A stretch of DNA of 64,000 nucleotides, from assembly GCA_033398695.1 (NCBI GenBank), contig JAWKAU010000239.1, positions 114,001-178,000 on the forward strand. The letters are read 5' to 3'. The notes below the pieces were generated by a model, which was not told the origin of the DNA, made no database searches, and saw only the letters and a program-made list of their open reading frames with translations. Shown one piece after another: positions 10,453 to 22,179 of the stretch. The DNA is from Orobanche coerulescens (taxonomy: Eukaryota > Streptophyta > Magnoliopsida > Lamiales > Orobanchaceae). Both the position numbers and the translations under genes were made by a program. Numbering within the stretch: the first letter of the stretch is position 1; the number at the start of each line of letters is the position of its first letter.

Positions 10453-11059
10453 GTGACGATGAAATCTCTAACATACAAAGCTGTCCCTGAACTCGCTGAA
10501 GCCAGACCTCGATCTCGGGTCTAAGGAATTCCTGCTGAAGCTCCTTCTGAACTTTTAAACGAGCAAGCATTTGCACCTGAACGGACTTACGACTCAAGGC
10601 GTCGGCGACAACGTTCGCCTTGCCCGGGTGGTAAAGGATCTCGATATCATAATCTTTGATTAGTTCTGACCACCGCCTCTGTCGCATATTTAACTCCTTC
10701 TGAGTAAATATATACTTTAAACTCTTATGATTGGTGAATATCTGACAAGTAACGCCATAAAAATAATGACGCCAAATCTTCAATGCGAACACCACGGCTG
10801 CTAGCTCCAGGTCGTGAGTCGGATAGTTAACCTCGTAAGGTCTCAATTGCCGAGTAGCATAAGCAATAACCTTCCCATTCTGCATGAGTACACATCCGAG
10901 ACCCTGTCCGGACGCATCACTATAAACCACAAATCCCTCCGTCCTTTGCGGCAAGGAAAGTACAGGTGCTGACATTAACTGGCTCTTGAGTTCCTCAAAA
11001 CTCCGCTGACACGCGTCGGAACACGTGTATTTCTTATCCTTTAGATATTGGTTCGTCAA
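10334..11059 (-). pseudogene. Element B RNase H domain with altered catalytic site
   Basis: The segment contains [38 protein letters not shown] and [10 protein letters not shown], which are the first Asp, the Glu and the last Asp region of gypsy RNase H. The third motif, normally TDHKSL, reads TNHKSL, so a catalytic Asp is Asn. Element C has the same Asn at about 58875-58885. RNase H removes the RNA template during reverse transcription, so this change alone should disable the element's own replication. Confidence 0.88.
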
Positions 11060-11089
11060 GGGTTGTTCTATTCTTGAAAATCCCTCCTC

Positions 11090-11926
11090 TTATCGCCGAT
11101 AATTGCCCGCTAATCCGAGAAAACTTCGGATTTCCTTAACATTCTTCGGAGGTAACCAGTCTCGGATAGCCTCCATCTTCTGAGGGTCGACACGAACTCC
11201 GTATGATGAAATTACATGTCCGAGAAAAGTCACTTCGGACATCCAGAACTCACATTTGGAAAACTTTCCATAAAGTTGCTCTCGTCTCAACACGTCGAGA
11301 ACCTGATGAAGATGAACTTCGTGTTCCTCTCGGCTACGAGAATAAATCAAAATGTCATCGATGAAGACAACAATAAACTGATCTAAAAAGTCGATGAAAA
11401 CCCGATTCATTAACTCCATGAATACCGCAGGTGCATTAGTTAGCCCGAACGGCATAACTACGAACTCATAATGACCATAGCGTGTTCGAAACGCCGTCCT
11501 CGCGATATCCGACTCTCGAATCCGCAACTGGTGATATCCAGATCTTAAGTCGATCTTGGAAAATACTGAAGCTCCCTGAAGTTGATCTAAAAGATCAACA
11601 ATATCGGGTAAGGGATACTTATTCTTGATTGTCACTCTGTTCAACTCCCGATAATCAATACACAACCGAAATGAACCATCCTTCTTCTTGACAAACAACA
11701 TTAGTGCTCCCCACGGAGGCGCACTCGGTCGGATATAACCCTTCTCGAACAACTCCTCAATTTGGTTCTTTAATTCCTGCATTTCGGTCGGGGCCATCCG
11801 GTACGGTGCCTTCGATATTGGAGACGTACCAGGCTCCAACTCAATCGTGAATTCCACATCTCTCTGTGGAGGCAAACCAGGTAACTCGTCTGGAAATACA
11901 TCGTCAATCGATGACAATGATACCAC
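11090..11926 (-). pseudogene. Element B reverse transcriptase domain
   Basis: The longest coding remnant in the window. It has [32 protein letters not shown], the finger/palm motifs [17 protein letters not shown] and [35 protein letters not shown] as two adjoining motifs, and the catalytic FIDDILIYS. It ends with [11 protein letters not shown], after which a stop separates it from RNase H. The motif wording is that of Tekay/Del chromoviruses. Its N-terminal side runs straight into a 56 bp minisatellite at about 11900 where protease linker sequence is expected. Confidence 0.93.
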
Positions 11927-12290
11927 GAATGATTGAACATTTCGATTGCCCTAGAATGGTCAATCGATAAAAAGTGATACCAATAATGATTGAACAACTC
12001 GATTGCCTTAGAAAGGCCGATCGATGAAAATGATACAATGAATGTTTGAATAACTCGATTGCCTTAGAAAGGCCAATCGATGAAAATGATACAATGAATG
12101 ATTGAATGACTCGATTGTATTAGAAAGGCCAATCGATGGAAATGATACAATGAATGATTGAATAGCTCGATTGCCTTAGAAAGGCCAATCGATGGAAATG
12201 ATGCAATGAATGATTGAATAACTCGATTGCCTTAGAAAGGCCAATCGATGAAAATGATACAATGAATGATTGAATAACTCGATTGCGGAA
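11896..12290. repeat. 56 bp minisatellite between protease and reverse transcriptase of B
   Basis: About seven copies; CGATTG starts fall at 11943, 12000, 12056, 12112, 12168, 12224 and 12280, so the unit is 56 bp. Each holds CCTTAGAAAGGCCAATCGAT and ATGATACAATGAATGATTGA. Because 56 is not a multiple of three, it cannot keep pol open. The same array sits at the same position in element C and a close relative lies in LTR A. Confidence 0.95.
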
Positions 12291-12680
12291 TTTCTCTGCT
12301 TGTCATAATAAAAATTCTTCTGGAACAACGGGGATTACTTCCCTGAAGCACACATTCGACAACCAACGACGGAAAGATAGCGACCAAACGCTTACAAACA
12401 CTCAGGATAGAATCAAGACGATCAAACCAACTAATACCGAAAATTCCATCGTCCTAATATAAATTCACCACGATTAGGTCCATCAACCAATCGCGGTCAC
12501 TAAGCTTACTTCGATATGATTTCCGAAAATTCTTCCATCGTCAGGTAGACCGATGATATGAGGTCCACAAGCAATAGGACTATCCCAAAATAAGTCTATT
12601 CAAACATGTCTCGAAAATGAATGAATGCGGTGCACCAGTATCCAAAAGGTACACACAGGTTGAAATAAAATTACGAGTAT
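12291..12680 (-). pseudogene. Element B aspartic protease remnant
   Basis: The minus strand at about 12615-12650 reads VYLLDTGAPHSF, the DTG active site of retroviral-type aspartic proteases (DTG codons at 12634-12642). The domain's later part is recognisable as GISWFDRLDSI near 12390-12420. The active site is in a different frame from the gag segment upstream, so a frameshift lies between them, and the 3' side is cut off from reverse transcriptase by the minisatellite. Confidence 0.75.
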
Positions 12681-13268
12681 ACCTGAGGTCATTCGGGCCA
12701 CCGGATCGTCGATCCTCCTCATCACATGAATCTGGGACTTGCCGGCCCCCGAACCGGACGCTCCCGTCTGATAAATATGAGCCCCAACTCTATTTGCTTC
12801 CATTGTCTTAAACGACGTTGACAAAGCAGTGTGATTCTGAAACGCTGATTGCTTCGGGGCCTGAGATGCCGCCGGAGCCGACTTGGAGTCCTTTCGGCAA
12901 AAACGGGCCTTATGCCCAAAATTCCCACAATTATAGCACGTGATAGAAGGTTTCAGACACTTAGTGTCAGAATGACCCTTGCCCACAATTGAAACAGTGA
13001 TGGCCGAATCGCCGCCGGATCGAGATCCCGCATGATTATGCCCCGTAGGAGGTCGCTCAGAAACGATAGGACTCATACGAGGCTTCTTAAAGGTTGACTG
13101 ACCGCCTTCGGATTGATTACGCTTCGTTGATTTCTTGCTGATAGATGAAGGTTGTTGTTCAGCACTTTCCTTAGAAGCTGGCTCATACGGGAGAGTTCTC
13201 TCGATTAATCCGGCCAGAGTGGCGCAATGATGATTGAGCAATTGCACATGGGTCATCATGGCCTGCAT
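12600..13268 (-). pseudogene. Element B gag, C-terminal half with zinc knuckle
   Basis: A CCHC zinc knuckle CYNCGNFGHKARFC is encoded at 12897-12938, preceded by a basic Ser/Lys-rich stretch (STKRNQSEGGQSTFKKPR). This is the nucleocapsid part of gag, which binds the element RNA. A second C-x2-C set is not seen. The N-terminal capsid part of gag is absent; the sequence upstream (13270-14136) is leader and repeats. Element C has the same layout, so the loss predates both insertions. Confidence 0.85.
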
Positions 13269-13610
13269 AAAAGTGAGTGGATCAACCCGAACATCTTCTG
13301 ATCAAGCCGAGTCCTGGGCACGATTTCCCGACAGCGAGTGATTATTTCCCGGGTTTCGGCCCGCACCGCGGCCTCTCCCCGTGCATCCCCTGACAGCTCT
13401 CCCCATACTGAAGTAGGAAGGTCGCATAATGATTATATTTCCCGCATGATTATCACGTTATGATTATGTCATGAGATGATGAAAATGAGTATACATGCTC
13501 TAACTTAGTGATTATATGAATGATTTACTGAAGTGACATGATCATCTGATGAAATTCTTGAAATGATTATCTTGAATAACTTAACAAGAGTAATAATATG
13601 TGCATCCAGA

Positions 13611-13905
13611 TCGACAACTGAGTAATGAAATGAATTGAGTAATTACTGAATTAACATGATCGTCCTGATCATTAACTGAGTAATGAAATGAATTAAGTGA
13701 TTAATGAGTTAACATGATCGTCCTGATCATTAACTGAGTAATGAAATGAATTAAGTGATTAATGAGTTAACATGATCGTCTTGATCATTAACTGAGTAAT
13801 GAAGTGAATTAAGTTATTAATGAGTTAACATGATCGTCCTGATCATTAACTGAGTAATGAGATGAATTAAGTGATTAATGAGTTAACATGATCGTCCTAA
13901 TCACA
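13611..13905. repeat. 58 bp tandem repeat, about five copies, leader of B
   Basis: Copies begin AACTGAGTAATGAAATGAAT, with starts at about 13674 and 13732, and end near GATCGTCCTGATCATT. Element C keeps only about two copies at 61430-61490. The words resemble the larger array in A. Confidence 0.9.
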
Positions 13906-14120
13906 ATGAATGATGATGTTTGAGGATTGTTAATTGATGAATGATGAATGAATGACTATTGCCAGAAATTATACCATGGCGTTAGAAATCTTACGCTTCT
14001 TTCTTGGCCGATTGGCTCGGCATTTGCACAGGTCACACGTGACGCGAAAGTCCAATGATACTAGTCTGATGACGATGATTTCAAATGAGACATGACTCGG
14101 AAGGTAGTATTCAAAACCAC

Positions 14121-14132
14121 GCTCCGATACCA
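14121..14132 (-). other. Primer binding site of element B
   Basis: The minus strand reads TGGTATCGGAGC, one mismatch to the tRNA-iMet site TGGTATCAGAGC, four bases from the LTR end. It gives minus orientation for B. Confidence 0.88.
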
Positions 14133-15741
14133 ACTCTGTAACACCCCAAACTAGGCGGATATTACAGTGCCGTGAATCCCCGACTGAGACCCACCAGGCG
14201 AATGAAAATGATGAATTAAATAATATAATTATAGTACCGAACCACATTATATTACCAAATACTCCGATGAGGAGTTTAAGTATAACACACCAGGACAATA
14301 CCGAATACTAGTATATTTTATATGAAGATAAAATACACGACACTGAATGAAATGGAGTATCCAAATAAAAGTCTGCAGCGGAAAATAAAGGACAATAACG
14401 TGAATAAATTAAAGATCGGGGCCCACTACTAGTATCACTGACTCTCGCCACAACATGCTATTCCCGTGCTTTTGCCTTGCCATGACCTAAAAACAAAATC
14501 CTCAAATGGGCCGCCATACGTAACAACAATCCTCAAGGGTTGAAATTACACAATCATGATATATCCGAGTTATGAAATATCCTTGGTTATGAATTACGCC
14601 AAGAGGAGTACCATAGTACGCCCGTAGTGTTCTCGTGTGCAAGTGTACGAGACAGATGACCGACACACCCGCCCTTGTACCTAATTAGTCTCACGAGGTA
14701 ATTGTTACCGTGTGCACACCCAATGTATCACTCCCAATACATGGCCATCATGTTCCCGACTAAAAATTCCACACATCCGCACTTTGGACACGCAATATGA
14801 ACCTTAAGGTCATATGAACGAGAATGACCATAATGAATATCAATGAATAATAATAATCTGACAAAGTCAAGAATGACTCACCGATATGAAAGTGATAATG
14901 AAGTGATTGATAGTTTCAATGAAATGATTGGAACCGCCGTTCCTCGCTAATGAAGTGATTATTCGACAATAACAAGTCTCAATATAATTAATACAATGAT
15001 GAATGAGTTATGATTATGAATGATCAACAACAAAAGGAATGAATATCCTTTTAACCGAGTAAGAATTAAATTACACAATACCGATGAAGAATGTCCTTCC
15101 ACGAACAAATGTCCTAAATGAAGTGTCGGTCGCTCGAACAACCTTAATTCAATACAATTACCAACAATCCGTTCAATATACGAATTAAACACGAATATAA
15201 CGAACTCAAAACGTCGATACAATTAAACCAAGTTCATTGGGGCATTATATCGAACACTTTGAGGCCAACTTCGATTGATTACAACTAAACCTCAATAATA
15301 CCAACCTCAAATACCCAAGAAGTGTTTCAAACCAACAAAACATCTTCAATACGATCAATAATCCGTTATGAATATCCAAAAACGTGATTATAAGAAAATC
15401 CCCAAATCCAACTCGATCTTCAAAGTGTTCTTGAATAATCCCTCAATAATCCAATGAATCTATATACAAACTCATAATCATATGCATATCCCTTTATATA
15501 ACATGATTATCGCGTCCAAAACATCATATCTCAACACAAAATCGAAATCCAAGATGTTGAAGATCCAACCACTTCGATCCGAAGAACACGAGTTAAATCG
15601 AGTATCCGAGCCTCCCAAATGAATGAAGATGATGAATAATACACACTCAATTGATTGATGATGGCAAAATCTCTCCCTCAACCCTCTCTCTCGGATAAAA
15701 GTGGAGAAAAGAAGAAATGAGTAAAAATGTCCCGGCCAAAT

Positions 15742-15751
15742 CCTTATATAC
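15742..15751 (-). promoter_or_regulatory. TATA box of LTR B
   Basis: The minus strand reads GTATATAAGG ten bases downstream of the last palindrome of the array. The left copy has the same at about 8037-8048. Transcription would start about 30 bases further toward lower coordinates and run through B. Confidence 0.6.
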
Positions 15752-15760
15752 TGCCGGAAG

Positions 15761-16427
15761 TTACGGCCGTAACTCGGCCCTCTTACGGCCGTAACATTCC
15801 AGGTCAACGGCCTTACGGCCGTAACCGGCCAACTCGTATGTTCATAACTCGGCTTCGTCCGAAAGCCTGCCGACAGACTTACGGCCGTAACCGCTCCTGA
15901 GTTACGGGCGTAACCCGCCTTCGTCAAAAACATCCGCCGACATCCTTATGGCCATACCCGCACACCTTACGGCCGTAACTCGGGTGATACGGCCGTATCC
16001 GTCCAAACTTACGGGCGTAATCCCTCTTCGTCGAAAATGACCAGGCACCTTGCCTGTAGCGTACGGCCGTATCCGGCCAAGCCTTACGGCCGTATCCGGC
16101 CAAGCCTTATGGCCGTACCTACCTCGACTTACGGCTGTATGCCGCAACCCTTACGGCCGTAAGTCACCCTTGCCCGACAACACCTGAAATTTACGAACAC
16201 CACTTACGGCCGTATCCTCCCTGTCTTACGGCCGTAACTCGCCTTCGGCCAAAAATGCCTGGCAAACTGGCTGACACGTACGGCAGAATCGGCCAGCCTT
16301 ACGGCCGCATTCCGCCAACTTATGGCCGTATCACAAGACCTTACGGCCGTAAGTCCCATTCGTCCAAAATGGCCTGAAAACAACGAACCCTTGTTACAGC
16401 CGTAACCCAAAGTCCTTACGGCCGTAA
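15761..16427. promoter_or_regulatory. Phased palindrome array, LTR B right copy
   Basis: About 22 sites matching TTACGGCCGTAA exactly or with one to three changes. Starts are 15761, 15783, 15813, 15836, 15879, 15902, 15946, 15967, 15987, 16009, 16061, 16084, 16107, 16129, 16151, 16204, 16226, 16278, 16299, 16320, 16341, 16394 and 16416. Short steps are 20-23 bp (one is 30), and long steps are 43-44 or 52-53 bp. The long spacers share a TTCGTC-AAAA-TGCCTG theme. The array ends ten bases from the TATA box, so it occupies the enhancer position of U3. Confidence 0.75.
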
Positions 16428-16779
16428 CTCAATGCTGGCCAAGGTGAAAAATCCGATAAATCCGATTCCTCGCTATGACTGATGAATGATCCGACATATC
16501 ATACGAATGTGAAAATGAACAAGTCTAACACAAGCCAAAGATGATACTCCCAGTACAAGGCTATCAATCACAATGAAAATGATAATACTCCCGTCTCAGT
16601 CTCTAAACGGAGATGAAATGACGATCGGTAACTGATATACGATTACAACATGCCAACAGTGAACGCAAATGACTGAATCATGAATGATGAGTGATTATTA
16701 ATGAGTGGGAATTACTGAGTGACAATTACATACTGATAATTACTGAATGAAAATGAATGAAATATAACCGGGTATTACA

Positions 16780-19700
16780 AATAGCTCCGATTAAGCATTT
16801 ACTTCTTGATTACATCCTGTTAATAGGAGATAAGACCACGTTACATGCATTCGAGTCGTAACTCTGTGAAAACTCGAGTTTATTGATTGGATTCGAGCCT
16901 TTGTACTCGTAATCGATATAAGAGCTCTCATTGATCTTTTCTTTCTTGATTAAGTCTTGTTGTAGCAAGGATTCACTATAATAGCTCCGATTAAGCATTT
17001 ACTTCTTGATTACATCCTATTAATAGGAGATAAGACCACGTTACATGCATTCGAGTCAGAACTCTATGAAAACTCAAGTTTATTGATTAGATTCGAGCCT
17101 TTTGTACTCAGAATTGTTTATAAGAGCTCCGATTAATCTTCTACTTCTTGATTAAGTCTTGTTGTAGAAAGTATTGGATATAATAGCTCCGATTAGGTCG
17201 TGTTAATAGGACATAAGACCATGTTACATGCATTAGATTCGGAACTCTGTGAAACTCGGGTTTATTGATCAGAATTGGCTATAACAACTCCGAATAATCT
17301 TTTACTTCTTGATAAAGTCTTGTTGTAGCAAGGATTCGCTATAATAGCTCCGATTAAGCCTTTACTTCTTGATTACATCCTGTTAATAGGAGATAAGACC
17401 ACGTTACATGCATTCGAGTCGGAACTCTGTGAAACTCGGGTTTATTGATTAGATTCGAGCCTTTTGTACTCAAAATTGGCTATAAAAATCCGAACAATCT
17501 TTTACTTTTTGATTAAGTCTTGTTGTAGCAAGGATCCGCATAATAGCTCCGACTAAGCCTTTACTTCTTGATAAGTCTTGTTAGTAGGAGATAAAACCAC
17601 GTTACATGCATTCGAGTCGGAACTCTAGGAAAACTCGGGTTTTTGATTAGATTCGAGCCTTTTGTACTAAGAATTGTCTACAACAGCTGTGATTAATCTT
17701 TTCTTTCTTGATTAAGTCTTGTTGTAGCAATGATTCAACATAATAGTTCCAATTAAGCCTTTACTTCTTGATTACATCCTGTTAATAGGAGACATGACCA
17801 TGTTACATGCATTCGAGTCGGAACTCTATGAAAACTCGAGTTTATTGATTAGACTCGAGCCTTTTGTACTCAGAATTGTTTATAAGAGCTCCGATTAATC
17901 TTTTACTTCTTGATTAAGTCTTGTTGTAGCAAGTATTGGATATAATAGCTCCGACTAGGTCTTGTTAATAGGAGATAAAACCACGTTACATGCATTAGAG
18001 TACGAACTCTACAAAAACTCGGGTTTATTGATTAGATTCGAGCCTTTTATACTCTGAATTGGCTACAACAGCTCTGATTAAACTTTTACTTCTTGATTAA
18101 GTATTTTTGTGGCAATTATTCGCTATAATAGCTCCGATTAAGACTTTACTTCTTGATTACATCCTGTTAATAGCTCCGATTAAGTCTTGTTAATAGGACA
18201 TAAGACCATGTTACATGCATTCAAGTTGGAACTCTGTGAAACTCGGGTTTATTGATTAGATTCGAGCCTTTTGTACTCATAATTGGCTATAATAGCTCCG
18301 AATAATCTTTTACTTCTTGATTAAGTCTTTTTGTGTCAAGGATTCACTATAATAGCTCCGATTAAGCATTTACTTCTTGATTACATCCTGTTAATAGAAG
18401 ATAAGACCACGTTACATGCATTCGAGTAGGAACTCTGTGAAAACTCGAGTTTATTGATTGGATTCGAGCCTTTTGTACTCAGAATTGGATATAAGAGCTC
18501 TCATTGATTAAGTCTTTCTTGATTAAGTCTTGTTGTAGCAAGGATTCACTATAATTACTCCGATTAAGCCTTTACTTCTTGATTACATCCTGTTAATAGG
18601 AGATAAGACCACGTTACATGCATTCGAGTCGGAACTCTATGAAAACTAGAGTTTATTAATTAGATTCGAGCCTTTTGTATTCAGAATTGTTTATAAGAGC
18701 TCCGATTAATCTTCTACTTCTTGATTAAGTCTTGTTGTAGCAAGTATTGGATATAATAGCTCCGATTAGGTCTTGTTAATAGGACATAAGACCATGTTAC
18801 ATGCATTCGAGTCGGAACTCTGTGAAACTCGGGTTTATTGATTAGATTCGAGCCTTTCGTACTCAGAATTGGCTATAACAACTCCGAATAATCTTTTACT
18901 TATTGATTAAGTCTTGTTGTAGCAAGGATTCACATAATAGCTCCGACTAAGCCTTTACCTCTTGATAAGTCTTGTTAATAGGAGATAAAACCACGTTACA
19001 TGCATTCAAGTCTGAACTCTACGAAAACTCGGGTTTATTGATTATATTCGAGCCTTTTGTACTCGTAATCACACAATAAATTTCCGATTAATCTTTTCTT
19101 TCTTGAAAAAGTCTCGTTGTAGCAAGGATTCAATATAATAGCTCCGATTAAGCCTTTACTTCTTGATTACATCCTGTTAATAGGAGACAAGACCACATTA
19201 CATGCACTCGAGTCGGAACTCTATGAAAACTCGAGATTATTGATTAGATTCGAGCCTTTTGTACTTAGAATTGTTTATAAGAGCTCTGATTAATCTTTTA
19301 CTTATTGATTAAGTCTTTTTGTAGCAAGTATTAGATATAATAGCTCCGACTAAGCCTTTACTTCTTGATAAGTCTTGTTAGTAGGAGATAAAATCACGTT
19401 ACATGCATTCGAGTCGGAACTCTAGGAAAACTAGGGTTTTTGATTAGATTCGAGCCTTTTGTACTAAGAATTGTCTACAACAGCTGTGATTAATCTTTTC
19501 TTTTTTGATTAAGTCTTGTTTTAGCAATGATTCAACATAATAGCTCCGATTAAGCCTTTACTTCTTGATTACATCCTGTTAATAGGAGAGATGACCACGT
19601 TACATGCATTCGAATCGGAACTCTATGAAAACTCGAGTTTATTGATTAGATTCGAGCCTTTTGTACTCAAATTATTTATAAGAGCTCCGATTAATCTTTT

Positions 19701-22179
19701 ACTTATTGATTAAGTCTTGTTGTAGCAAGTATTGGATATAATAGCTCCGATTAGGTCTTGTTAATAGGAGATAAAACCACGTTACATGCATTCGAGCACG
19801 AACTCTACAAAAACTCGGGTTTATTGATTAGATTCGAGCCTTTTGTACTCTGAATTGGCTACAACAGCTCTGATTAATCTTTTACTTCTTGATTAAGTAT
19901 TTTTGTGGCAATTATTCGCTATAATAGCTCCGATTAAGACTTTACTTCTTGATTACATCCTGTTAATAGCTCCGATTAAGTCTTGTTAATAGGATATAAG
20001 ACCATGTTACATGGATTCAAGTTGGAACTCTGTGAAACTCGGGTTTATTGATTAGATTCGAGCCTTTTGTACTCAAAATTGGCTATAAAAATCCGAACAA
20101 TCTTTTACTTTTTGATTAAGTCTTGTTGTAGCAAGGATCCGCATAATAGCTCCGACTAAGCCTTTACTTCTTGATAAGTCTTGTTAGTAGGAGATAAAAC
20201 CACGTTGCATGCATTCGAGTCGGAACTCTAGGAAAACTCGAGTTTTTGATTAGATTCGAGCCTTTTGTACTAAGAAATGTCTACAACAGCTGTGATTAAT
20301 CTTTTCTTTCTTGATTAAGTCTTGTTGTAGCAATGATTCAACATAATAGTTCCAATTAAGCCTTTACTTCTTGATTACATCCTGTTAATAGGAGACATGA
20401 CCATGTTACATGCATTCGAGTCTAACTCTATGAAAACTCGAGTTTATTGATTAGATTCGAGCCTTTTGTACTGAATTGTTTATAAGAGCTCCGATTAATC
20501 TTTTACTTCTTGATTAAGTCTTGTTGTAGCAAGTATCGTATATAATAGCTCCGATTAGGTCTTGTTAATAGGAGATAAAACCACGTTACATGCATTCGAG
20601 TACGAACTCTACAAAAACTCGGGTTTATTGATTAGATTCGAGCCTTTATACTCCGAATTGGCTACAACAAATTGATTAAACTTTTACTTCTTGATTAAGT
20701 ATTTTGTGGCAATTATTCGCTATAATAGCTCCGATTAAGACTTTACTTCTTGATTACATCCTCGTTAATAGCTCCTATTAAGTCATGTTAATATGACATA
20801 AGACCATGTTACATGCATTAAAGTTGGAAATCTGTGAGACTCGGGTTTATAGATTAGATTCGAGCCTTTTGTACTCATAATTGGCTATAATAGCTCCGAA
20901 TAATCTTTTACTTCTTGATTAAGTCTTTTTGTGTCAAGGATTCACTATAATAGCTCCGATTAAGCATTTACTTCTTGATTACATCCTGTTAATAGGAGAT
21001 AAGACCACGTTACTTGCATTCGAGTCGGAACTATGTGAAAACTCGAGTTTATTGATTGGATTCGAGCCTTTTGTACTCAGAATTGGATATAAGAGCTCTC
21101 ATTGATTAAGTCTTTCTTGATTAAGTCTTGTTGTAGCAAGGATTCACTATAATTACTCCGATTAAGACTTTACTTCTTGATTACATCCTGTTAATAGGAG
21201 ATAAGACCACGTTACATGCATTCGAGTCGGAACTCTATGAAAACTAGAGTTTATTAATTAGATTCGAGCCTTTTGTACTCAGAATTGTTTATAAGAGCTC
21301 CGATTAATCTTCTACTTCTTGATTAAGTCTTGTTGTAGCAAGTATTGGATATAATAGCTCCGATTAGGTCTTGTTAATAGGACATAAGACCATGTTACAT
21401 GCATTCGAGTCGGAACTCTGTGAAACTCGGGTTTATTGATTAGATTCGAGCCTTTCGTACTCAGAATTGGCTATAACAACTCCGAATAATCTTTTACTTA
21501 TTGATTAAGTCTTGTTGTAGCAAGGATTCGCATAATAGCTCCGACTAAGCCTTTACCTCTTGATAAGTCTTGTTATAGGAGATAAAACCACGTTACATGC
21601 ATTCAAGTCTGAACTCTACGAAAACTCGGGTTTATTGATTATATTCGAGCCTTTTGTACTCAGAATTGGCTACAACAGCTCTGATTAATCTTTTCTTTCT
21701 TGATTAAGTCTCGTTGTAGCAAGGATTCAATATAATAGCTCCGATTAAGCCTTTACTTCTTGATTACATCCTGTTAATAGGAGACAAGACCACATTACAT
21801 GCACTCGAGTCGGAACTCTATGAAAACTCGAGATTATTGATTAGATTCGAGCCTTTTGTACTTAGAATTGTTTATAAGAGCTCTGATTAATCTTTTACTT
21901 ATTGATTAAGTCTTTTTGTAGCAAGTATTAGATATAATAGCTCCGACTAAGCCTTTACTTCTTGATAAGTCTTGTTAGTAGGAGATAAAATCACGTTACA
22001 TGCATTCGAGTCGGAACTCTAGGAAAACTAGGGTTTTTGATTAGATTCGAGCCTTTTGTACTAAGAATTGTCTACAACAGCTGTGATTAATCTTTTCTTT
22101 TTTGATTAAGTCTTGTTTTAGCAATGATTCAACATAATAGCTCCGATTAAGCCTTTACTTCTTGATTACATCCTGTTAA
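16780..22179. repeat. Satellite array S1
   Basis: Head-to-tail AT-rich satellite, about 27 monomers. Using TTACATGCATTCGAG as anchor, monomer starts fall at 16841, 17041, 17224, 17404, 17602, 17803, 17986, 18211 and 18412, so lengths are mainly 198-202 and 180-183 with one 225 bp type. The monomer carries AAACTCGAGTTT, a perfect 12 bp palindrome, in many copies. It also holds two related copies of a roughly 53 bp sub-block starting AGCTCCGATTAA. The 183 bp type lacks part of the first sub-block. No genes are present. The array ends with GTTAA, the target duplication of Y. Confidence 0.97.
18211..20808. repeat. Higher-order repeat of about 2.6 kb (13 monomers)
   Basis: The variant order from 18211 recurs from 20809, including the 225 bp monomer and a CTCATTGATTAAGTC variant. 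The second copy is interrupted by Y at 22179 and continues from 31791 to 33022, for a total of about 2603 bp. A partial third copy starts at 33023. Confidence 0.85.

Larger units (their letters stand above)
13269..14136 (-). other. Element B leader region, non-coding
   Basis: This stretch between gag remnant and primer site holds no coding sequence. It includes a 58 bp tandem repeat at 13611-13905 and, next to the primer site, a leader block shared with A (about 4250-4470) and C (about 61560-61700), with shared words GTCACACGTG and GATACTAGTC. Confidence 0.75.
14137..16779 (-). mobile_element. Element B, right (5') LTR, complete, 2643 bp
   Basis: It starts TGTAACACCCCAAACTAGG beside the primer site and ends AACCGGGTATTACA, where the satellite begins (AATAGCTCCG at 16780). 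The segment from 15644 is nearly identical to 7942-9052. The first part is homologous to C and D LTRs. It contains a TATA-like site at 15742-15751 and the palindrome array at 15761-16427. No protein is encoded. Confidence 0.92.

Noticed and set aside
15761..16427. CRISPR-like array (short palindromic repeats with regular spacers)
   Set aside because: The repeat is only 12 bp, spacers are 10 bp and themselves partly conserved, the array is duplicated in the second LTR, and the context is a plant retrotransposon.
16810..16998. Open frame within the satellite
   Set aside because: It spans most of one monomer and is closed in nearly all other monomers.
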